From Hortaea werneckii (taxonomy: Eukaryota > Ascomycota > Dothideomycetes > Mycosphaerellales > Teratosphaeriaceae): a stretch of DNA of 64,000 nt. Location: assembly GCA_037044905.1 (NCBI GenBank), contig JBAOKB010000062.1, positions 62,001 through 126,000 of the forward strand. Direction: 5' to 3'. Each line of letters begins with the position of its first letter. Position 1 is the first letter of the stretch. Position numbers and translations under genes: made by a program. The notes under the pieces are model-generated. The model saw only the letters and a program-made list of their open reading frames with translations. It was not told the DNA's origin and did not search any database. Below are positions 57,290-64,000 of the stretch, in pieces.

Positions 57290-58060
57290 CTACAAATGCA
57301 GCCGATACAGCGATCGGGAGGCAAACATGACGGGTCCCGGTCGCTTCAGGCGAAGATGGTAATGAAGCAGGAGCCGGACGATGCGTTCTCCAGCATGGAG
57401 TAGATTGTCAACACCACACTCCATCGCAGCAATCATCCAACCACGTCTTCTAAGCGGTCCGTCGCCCTCGGGCTCGGACGCATGAACACCGTCGACGCCA
57501 CCTCCGGCACCGCCAAAGGTGCAATGATGTAGTCGCTCGGCTCGTCGGTACGAAACTGGAAAGTACTGGAGACTGAAGGAATTCGAGCATACCGGTATCG
57601 AGGCTAGAGAAGAGTGGCTAGTAGTTTCTGAGAGTTTGACATCATGATATGGAGTTGTGGGACGATTCGGACTACGAGACATCCATGCATCACCCAAGCG
57701 AAGATGGTATTCGCCATACTGATGGACATTGGGTGCGGGACGAGGGTTTGGAGTTAGGATTGCCAGATCGAGAGCGAGAATGACAGCATGGTATTCGAAA
57801 GAGTCAACGAGGCCAGCACCGAGAAGGCAGCGAACATTACTGGATATCTTATACAGCCTCGAAGGACCGGTTATCGAATGAGTGGCACGTACTATCTTGC
57901 AGCTGCTGCATGCTTCTTGACAGTCGTATGTTTCATCCCGAGTGCCTTCAGCCTTGTAAAATGCTGGACAAGAAGAAGAAGAGAGGCCAATCGGGAAGGC
58001 ACGCCGGAAATATATCGGATCACCCCGCAGCGCAGCCGTCGGCGCCGCAGATGACATCAC
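57290..58060 (-). CDS. doubtful 256-codon ORF; both strands partly open
   Basis: The minus frame from ATG 58060 is open for 256 codons but has no recognised domain. On the plus strand, pieces also look protein-like: MQPIQRSGGKHDGSRSLQAK from 57297, DMELWDDSDYETSMHHPSED near 57640, and the frame 57788-58054 with one membrane helix (SGTYYLAAAACFLTVVCFIP) and a basic tail. These plus-strand pieces are separated by stops and lack clean splice sites. I cannot decide which strand is coding. It may be a decayed gene. Confidence 0.25.
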   Translation of the reverse strand: MMSSAAPTAALRGDPIYFRRAFPIGLSSSSCPAFYKAEGTRDETYDCQEACSSCKIVRATHSITGPSRLYKISSNVRCLLGAGLVDSFEYHAVILALDLAILTPNPRPAPNVHQYGEYHLRLGDAWMSRSPNRPTTPYHDVKLSETTSHSSLASIPVCSNSFSLQYFPVSYRRAERLHHCTFGGAGGGVDGVHASEPEGDGPLRRRGWMIAAMECGVDNLLHAGERIVRLLLHYHLRLKRPGPVMFASRSLYRLHL

Positions 58061-58314
58061 ATCACATCACCTCAACTTCCTGATCGGCAACTGGATCAAC
58101 AGCTGACAGGCGGAAGACGGGTATCGCGCCCAAAACTTGGAATAGCGTCGCCTCTTTTCAGCTATGCGTTCATCATCCGCAGGGGAGCCTAAATGAACTG
58201 CACTGTATGTACTGCAGACTACTTGTGATCGTATCAAACAGATGTAGGTGTTTCATAATTACATAGTAGTCGTCCGACATCGCGCATTGACTCCCACCAT
58301 CGACGACCCTCACC

Positions 58315-59832
58315 ATGGCGACCAAGAAGCACCGTCTGAGCAACCTGCTCGGCAGTAAGAAAGAAGCCGGTTCTCCACCCCAGCCACAGGAGACCATCCA
58401 TCCCAAGCAGAGCAACGAGACCAATGGCACGACGCAGCCCGATTCGGCATACGCCAGCAGTGAGAACTCTCGTGATCGGGAGATGCAGCATATCGACAGC
58501 AACAATGATGAGGGGCGCAATCTGGCCGTGGACAAGAAGACGGGTGAAGTCCTAGATGAGGATACGGGAGAGGTGGTGACGACGGTGACGACGACCACAA
58601 CTACGACGACCGTCACGCGGACAGGAGGCAAAGGAAAAGGGACACAGGTGGAAGTCACAACTCAGCCGGGGGGAGGCGGAGGCGGTAGTACCTCACAGAC
58701 ACCCAGTCCATCGCATTCGCCGGGTCCAGCGGGGATTGCCGAAGCGCCGGGAGACAGTCCCAGTACGCCACGCCAACCACCGACACACGGGCAACACCTT
58801 TCGCCCGCCGACGCCAACCAATCCCAGCAGCAGCAGCAGCACTCACCAGCGTCATCCACCTCCTCCCCGGCAGTGGAAACCCAACACGTCTACCCCAAAG
58901 CAGAACCTCAGGCCACTCATCCCGCCTTGCGTCAAGACCAACAGCAACCACCGCAGCAGCAACAACCTCCACCCCCAAACCCGCAGATCCCACCCCGCCA
59001 ACCCCACCGCAAGAGCACCGACCGCCCTCCACCCCACTACACCGATACCAACGGCTACAAAGACATGCCGGCCTCCCCCTCAACAACCCACAACAACTTC
59101 TCCTACCCGAATCCCTCCCGCTCGCAGGAACGCCTGCACCGACCTTCCCACCAACCACTCCCACCTTCATCCCCGGAGACGATGCACCCAGGCTACCACC
59201 ACCCCTCCCACTCCGCCGAAGGCGGCAACACAGCCCATAACCCCCTCCACCAATTAAAATCCGCAGCCATAGGCCTGCACGGCGTAGGCGAAACCCTCCG
59301 CGGAACCCTCAACACCGAAGTCGACAACCGCCTGCAACGCCGGAACCCCTCCAAGAACTCCGCGGCGCGGGAGAAGAACGCGGCGGTGATGCAGCGCGGG
59401 GAGCGGGAGATGGCGGGACTGAGGGAGGGGAGGGGGCTGGGGACTACGGTTGCGCCTGCTGCGGGCGCTTCGGGTGGGGAAGGAGGGGGAGGGGAGGAGA
59501 GGAAGGGGTATGTAAAAGGCGGTGGGGTCCAGCGGGTCCCGGCGCGATCGCGGGAGGGGAGTTTTACGGGGCAGCAGCAACAGCAGCAGCAGCAGCCGCC
59601 GATGCCGAGACGGTTTTATGGGCAGGAAGGACCCGGTGAGGAGGGGGGAGGTGGGGATGGACAGCAGAGGAGGAGGGAGAGGAGTTCGTCGCGGGTGCAG
59701 GCGTTGTCGCAGACGAATGGAGGTGGGGTGGGGAATGGAGGGGGGAGTGGGATGCAGGGTCATGAGAGGGAGAGGGAGAAGGAGAAAGAAGGGAAAGGGG
59801 GTGGGTTGAGGAAGTTTCTGAAGGGGAGATGA
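58315..59832 (+). CDS. low-complexity disordered protein
   Basis: It is a single exon of 505 residues from ATG 58315 (MATKKHRLSNLLGSKKEAGS). A short conserved-looking N-terminal part includes LAVDKKTGEVLDEDTGEVVT and then a Thr run. A long Gln/Pro/His-rich disordered middle follows, with several poly-Gln runs. A likely helical motif at about 312-340 reads LKSAAIGLHGVGETLRGTLN, then TEVDNRLQRRN. The C-terminal third is Gly/Arg/Glu-rich and ends with the basic GGGLRKFLKGR. The motif with GETLRGTLN is the only part that looks constrained. There is no membrane segment. Strong strand bias opens several antisense frames, which I ignore. The function is unknown. Confidence 0.75.
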   Translation: MATKKHRLSNLLGSKKEAGSPPQPQETIHPKQSNETNGTTQPDSAYASSENSRDREMQHIDSNNDEGRNLAVDKKTGEVLDEDTGEVVTTVTTTTTTTTVTRTGGKGKGTQVEVTTQPGGGGGGSTSQTPSPSHSPGPAGIAEAPGDSPSTPRQPPTHGQHLSPADANQSQQQQQHSPASSTSSPAVETQHVYPKAEPQATHPALRQDQQQPPQQQQPPPPNPQIPPRQPHRKSTDRPPPHYTDTNGYKDMPASPSTTHNNFSYPNPSRSQERLHRPSHQPLPPSSPETMHPGYHHPSHSAEGGNTAHNPLHQLKSAAIGLHGVGETLRGTLNTEVDNRLQRRNPSKNSAAREKNAAVMQRGEREMAGLREGRGLGTTVAPAAGASGGEGGGGEERKGYVKGGGVQRVPARSREGSFTGQQQQQQQQPPMPRRFYGQEGPGEEGGGGDGQQRRRERSSSRVQALSQTNGGGVGNGGGSGMQGHEREREKEKEGKGGGLRKFLKGR

Positions 59833-60675
59833 TTTCTGAACATGATTTCTTTTTTTTTTTTCCTCCTCTATGGATTTTTGTGGGAATTGTTCAACGAAGC
59901 GGCTATAGTATTGCGGTGACTTTCTTTTGCTTCTTGTCTTTTCTCGTTCTCTTTTGGATTACTCCCATTAGGCAGACTCGATGGTTTTGCCACCCCTTTT
60001 TTTCCTTTTATTTTTCCCTTTTGCTTTCCCTTTTCGATTTGGGAGAATAGACGATTTGAGTTTTTCTTTTTTTCTTTTCTTCTTGGTTATTTACATTTCT
60101 CATGTACGATACCCAATCTATAATTCTCACCCGCCCGCTTCGCACCGCCAAAGGCCATCAGATTATTTCGGAAGATTTCGAGCAATTTCTGACATGCGGC
60201 GGACCACACGTCAAGATCGGCGCCTCTCAAGCGAGCAGTCGCTCACAGAATCCGGTGCGCCGGTCACTGTAGCTTCGTACGAATCTTCAGGCATGATGTC
60301 AATGCCAGACCGAGGCTTTTGCTTTCCTGGACGAAGAATGCGCTTGCGGAACCATGTGCGCTTGTCATTTTAGCGGATATGTCTCATTACGCCTCGTTCC
60401 CGCTGCGGAAGGATGCGTGAGTGGAGCGTTAGAAGATGTTGCCTCCCGAATGAGGTTTTGGACGGCTAAAGGCGAGATCTGAAGCCCATCGGTAAATGGT
60501 GCAAGGGCCGGAAACCCTTCCAGACAGAGCTAGACTTCCAGGACTACTAAGTGGATGCGGGAGGGAATCGCCGTGAGCAGGAATGTTCATACCCTGCCTC
60601 TTCCCCGAGCCCCTTCTCCTCCGAGACCCTCTCAGCTGTCACCCGTTTCACGTCGCTTCTAAGCTTTGGGACTCT
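59833..60675. other. T-rich 3' flank and intergenic
   Basis: A poly-T run at about 59848-59861 and T-rich sequence to about 60100 follow the stop codon. No supported gene is seen. Confidence 0.5.
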
Positions 60676-61986
60676 TTATCGGCGGTAAGAATACTCAGGA
60701 CGATCCAAACCAAAGTCCCTCGCCACTGTCCGACCTTGAGCCTTGAGACTCACGCGGAAGAGTCTTTGCTCGTTGAAGATGAACATGCCCTCCGGCACGA
60801 AGGCGAAGTTTGCGGCACCGCCATCGACGGCGATCTTGCCCATCAAGACACCGGCGGGGTTCCAACTGGTTGGTGAGAGAGGAGTCGTTAGCTTGTGACT
60901 GTCTGAATAAAGATTCGCATGCATAATGTAAGGCCTTCATCGGGAAAATGAAATGACAAATAAGAAACGGAAGAGGAGGAGGAAGAAGCAGAAGAAGCAG
61001 AAGAAGCAGAAGAAGCAGAAGCAGAGAAAGAAAGAGAGAACACTTACACATGCACCCCATTCCCATACCCAGCATACACATTCCCCTCCGTATCCGCATG
61101 CAGCCCATGCGGCAACCCAGCATCACTATACGCAAACAGCTGGCGGTCCTGCAACCGTTTTTCATCCGCCGAGATCCGATACCGATAGATACTTGCCGGT
61201 TCGGACGCATTCATCACCCCGGGATACGTCGCGAAGCCCGCGTCCGAGACGTAGACAAACTCCCAATCCGGACTGAACTCGATGCCGTTGACGGCGACGA
61301 AGCCGTGGCTGCACGATCCCCGTTTCCGGCTCGGATCGTGTGGATCTACTGGCGTAGATCGGGTTCCGGGCGGAAGCCCTGCCAGAAGGCATAGTAGGGG
61401 TCGGTGAGCCAGAGGTCGCCGATGAGGGGGTGCTGGATGATGTCGTTGGCGGAGGTGAAATTGCGGCCGAGGAAGTTGTTAAGGACTGGTCGGCTGGTGT
61501 TGGTGGCGGGGTCTACGTACAAAGATTCTGCTGGGCGTGTTATAGAGCTTTGTTCGCAGAAGACAATGGTTTGGCTGGTGGGGCAGTCTAGTGGGGTCCC
61601 CAGAATGTAGTGGGCGCATGCGTCCTTCATTTGGACTGGGGGGTCGGACTGGAGGGAGGCGAGGCAGATGTTGGGGTCGGCGTCTTTGCCGATGTGAACG
61701 GGAGTCATGTTGATCTGATTCGCTTTGACGTCTTCCACCCGGATGCTGGAAACGAACAGCTTGCCGGTCTCGAATTTGTAGACGCTGGAACTGTGGAAGC
61801 TGCCTTTGTGGTGTAGTACGTGACCGATTACATTCCGCTAGATGAAGTCTCAACAGGCTTTATCGAACTAGCCAATATGCAGCAAATACGTACTAAACTC
61901 CAAATGATCGAACACCTGGCGATCCCCTCCAACAGGCTAAAGACCGCCTCGTCCATGCAAGATCCGGTGCATGACAGATCCGTCAT
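60676..61986 (-). pseudogene. SMP-30/gluconolactonase-family gene, apparently broken
   Basis: Coding blocks of a six-bladed propeller lactonase are clear. SSSVYKFETGKLFVSSIRVE, ITRPAESLYVDPATNT and RNFTSANDIIQHPLIGDLWL precede LTDPYYAFWQGFRPEPDLRQ. GFVAVNGIEFSPDWEFVYVS is followed by SDAGFATYPG. SDAGLPHGLHADTEGNVYAG leads to the last exon, 60865-60676 (WNPAGVLMGKIAVDGGAANF). Candidate metal ligands N in SANDI and D in VSDAG are kept. Between LRQ and GFVAVNG (about 61310-61352) the frame breaks: a TAG follows LRQ, and the expected EPETGIVQ lies in a second frame and GFVAVNG in a third. A 41-bp intron (GTAGAT...TGCAG) would restore the frame but delete conserved residues. The last intron is 61047-60866 (182 bp). 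The 5' end is uncertain; one in-phase option is ATG 61986, exon to 61894, then exon from 61837. Confidence 0.7.
60970..61022. repeat. 9-bp microsatellite-like array inside an intron
   Basis: About four to five copies of AGAAGCAGA occur in tandem within the 182-bp last intron of the SMP-30-like gene. On the coding strand it is a CT-rich (TCTGCTTCT)n tract. Confidence 0.85.
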
Positions 61987-62499
61987 GCGGTCTGTCCGTA
62001 CGCGGTAACACCTTCCCCTTTGCCGATAGCCAGCTGACATCTTTCGCCCAAGATTGTAATCCAAATTGAAAGACCAAATCGTACAGACAAGAATGTGACG
62101 CGAGATGATGCTTCAAGGGCAGCTCGATCCTCATACTAAGACTTAAGACATAGAACTGGCTTGCAACAGACGGAGCAATCTCTACAACGCGTACGTGAGA
62201 TGCAAAAAATGATCATTTGAGTGTTGTGGATGACCTCTCTGGTGAAGACCCCTGAGCAAGCTTCTTAGGCTACGCTTCTGATCTTCCGTGCTGTTTAGGA
62301 TCAGATCGAGCTTTTTGCACTGCAGCTTTAGACACTGGCGCTGTGTGTAGACAGGCACGATGCTTCGAATCAAATTTTGCAACTAATGATTCAAAAAATG
62401 AAACGAATGAAGAAGCATTGGAAAAGGGGAGAGATAGAGAGGAGTAAAAAGAAAGCAAAAACGAACTGCCCAGCGGGCAGAGCAAATTCAATTGAGTTT

Positions 62500-62750
62500 G
62501 ACTTTTTTTTCTTTTGTGTCCTGTTTGCGAGACTGAGACCTGTTGGGATACACAGTCTCTATGTGGATGGTGTGGACATTTTGGATTCCAAGGATCGTAC
62601 CCCAATGAGGCCGTTAGCTCCTTGATTTTTGGCTTTTGTTCGGGTTTCGAAACCGCGACCTCATTGGTTCACGATTCCTGTGTGGATGCGTTGAACAAGT
62701 GGACTTCGTCAAGAATCGTTCCCGATCGGGCCGTTAGCTCCTTGATTTAC
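62500..62750 (-). repeat. dimeric 120-bp repeat with tRNA-like boxes and A-rich tail
   Basis: Two diverged units lie at about 62511-62630 and 62631-62750 with an exact 120-bp period. The 20-base block GGCCGTTAGCTCCTTGATTT is identical in both (62609-62628 and 62729-62748). Read on the minus strand, the element starts with AGCTAACGG (A-box-like). The first unit contains GGTTTCGAAACC (B-box-like), and the second unit ends in an A-rich run (complement of 62503-62514). This layout resembles a tRNA-derived SINE, though no mobility is shown. Confidence 0.5.
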
Positions 62751-64000
62751 TGGAAGGTGGCATGTGATGTTTGCATTATATAGATCGGGTGGCTTGGCCG
62801 GCTTTCCGCCGGTTGGGTGTGAGTTGAGGTTGACGGATGATCATTCTCTAGCTTGAGGCGGTCACATGGTATAGAAGGAGCAGGCTTGGAAGCTTCTCTG
62901 CCCGTATGATGGTTGCTCAGACGCCATTGGGGCAGTTATCTTGCGTCAATCGCAGTTGAATGCAGCAAGGGAGCCAAAGTAGATTTTGCTACTCTCCACT
63001 TTATCGATGGGTGGCGAGCGCGTAGTATCTGCGGCTGTATGCAAAAGTCTTCTCTTTGTTCTCTTGAGCACGACAGGAACTCGCAACAGACAGTGATGAA
63101 TGACCAGAGCTTATCGAAAGCACCGAGAATGTTCTGTCTGCGCTCCTCATTTTCCCTTCCAGTACAAGCTATTGATCATTTCAGCCCCTTTATCGGCAGT
63201 GGTAACTCTATGCTTTAGCTACCGCCCCGCCCTTCCACGCAGGGCAAAATCTAACAAAGCAGCGACCATCAAAACCTCAAATGACCTACCCGCAATCACC
63301 CTTCCCCTTTCTCGAGCTCTGTTCTTGCCTCGTGAGTCTAATCCTTTTCTCCATCGACTCACATCCACGTGCCGCCATCATGCAAACGATGGCGCGAGTC
63401 GCCGCTTGTTCTGCAACGTAAACGCCGGGTATCCGCCCTCCATCTTCCACCTGGCTCGTAACAGGAGAGATAGCGACGACCCTAGTAGAGATCGCAAGGA
63501 AACGAGACCCCCTGAATCCCAACATCAGCATCGTTGGAAATACAACTACGCATCCGCCTCCACCTGTTCAAACGCCACTTCGGATCAACATCCTCTTCTG
63601 CGAGCCTTTTCGCCACGTCCGGCCTTCACTAATCTCACTCGCTTCAATTGCAGTCCGAGTCGGGCGTTTGACGTGACTCTCTCAATGCAGTGGTAAAGAG
63701 AAAGTCGTTGCTGATGAGAGGAGGGGGCGGCGCTTACACTTAACAGTTCAATATGCTCGCTCCTAAAATATCCGCGGGACTCTATGTCTCGTGTATAGGC
63801 TTGTTCGATTCTTTTCCTCACTTCTAGGGGCACGAAAGAAGAAGCAAAAAAAAAAAAAGGGAACGGACAAGGAGAAAGGAAATCGCTCAATCTGAGCCGG
63901 AATGTAAACGCATGTGGACCACAGCCGATGCGTTCCGTACCGAATCGGCATTAGACAGGAACAACGATCGGCTGGCGTGGGTATCTACACGCGAGACATC
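62751..64000. other. intergenic, no supported gene
   Basis: A plus frame at 63100-63696 is open but has no domain. A poly-A run lies at about 63847. The window ends without a clear gene. Confidence 0.4.

Noticed and set aside
59254..59763. Minus-strand Pro/Leu/Arg-rich ORF of 169 codons
   Set aside because: It is the antisense of the Gly/Arg-rich C-terminal part of the gene at 58315.

Overview
This is a chromosomal window from a filamentous ascomycete (Pezizomycotina). The evidence is short GT-AG introns of about 50-130 bp with CTGAC/CTAAC branch sites, two HET-domain genes (a family essentially restricted to these fungi), GPI-anchored secreted proteins, a DOMON-cytochrome b561 protein, a PRISE-like reductase and a DUF1772 protein. 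I cannot name the species. I found no tRNA, rRNA, CRISPR array or intact transposon.

Layout. 1-9.7 kb is gene-poor. It holds a scrambled relic of a mitochondrial carrier gene (about 4.13-4.68 kb) and a three-copy degenerate repeat (5.83-6.19 kb). At 9.9-10.8 kb is a Trp-rich GPI-anchored secreted protein with one intron. 10.8-17.7 kb is again mostly non-coding, with one small hypothetical gene, a perfect 25-bp duplication and a diverged triplicated module (14.65-15.89 kb). 17.7-25.8 kb carries a divergent pair of lineage-specific genes, the ribosome-biogenesis factor SLX9 and two hypothetical genes. 27.0-32.5 kb is a small metabolic group: a Rid-family gene interrupted by an in-frame TGA, a five-exon MFS transporter with one 705-bp intron, and a PRISE-like reductase. 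34.5-36.4 kb is the first HET-domain gene. 38.0-45.7 kb has a vacuolar PQ-loop transporter, a coiled-coil protein, a stand-alone RNase H protein and a DOMON-b561 protein. 47.5-53.3 kb has a second GPI-anchored protein, the second HET gene and a ten-exon amino-acid permease with two micro-exons and a GC-AG intron. 54.6-62 kb has a decayed locus, a DUF1772 membrane protein, a low-complexity protein and a broken SMP-30/gluconolactonase gene. A dimeric repeat with tRNA-like boxes lies at 62.5 kb.

How the genes relate. Housekeeping genes (SLX9, PQ-loop transporter) sit among accessory genes (HET, secreted proteins, reductase plus transporter, permease). Several loci look decayed (carrier relic, Rid gene, SMP-30 gene, 54.6-55.4 kb). 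No single gene cluster is clearly a new system. The best leads are the protein with a duplicated C-x4-C-x2-C module, the RNase H host-type gene, the triplicated TGA(G/C)TCA module and the nonsense codon in the Rid gene. Exon joins below were checked by hand for reading phase, but none is backed by transcript data.
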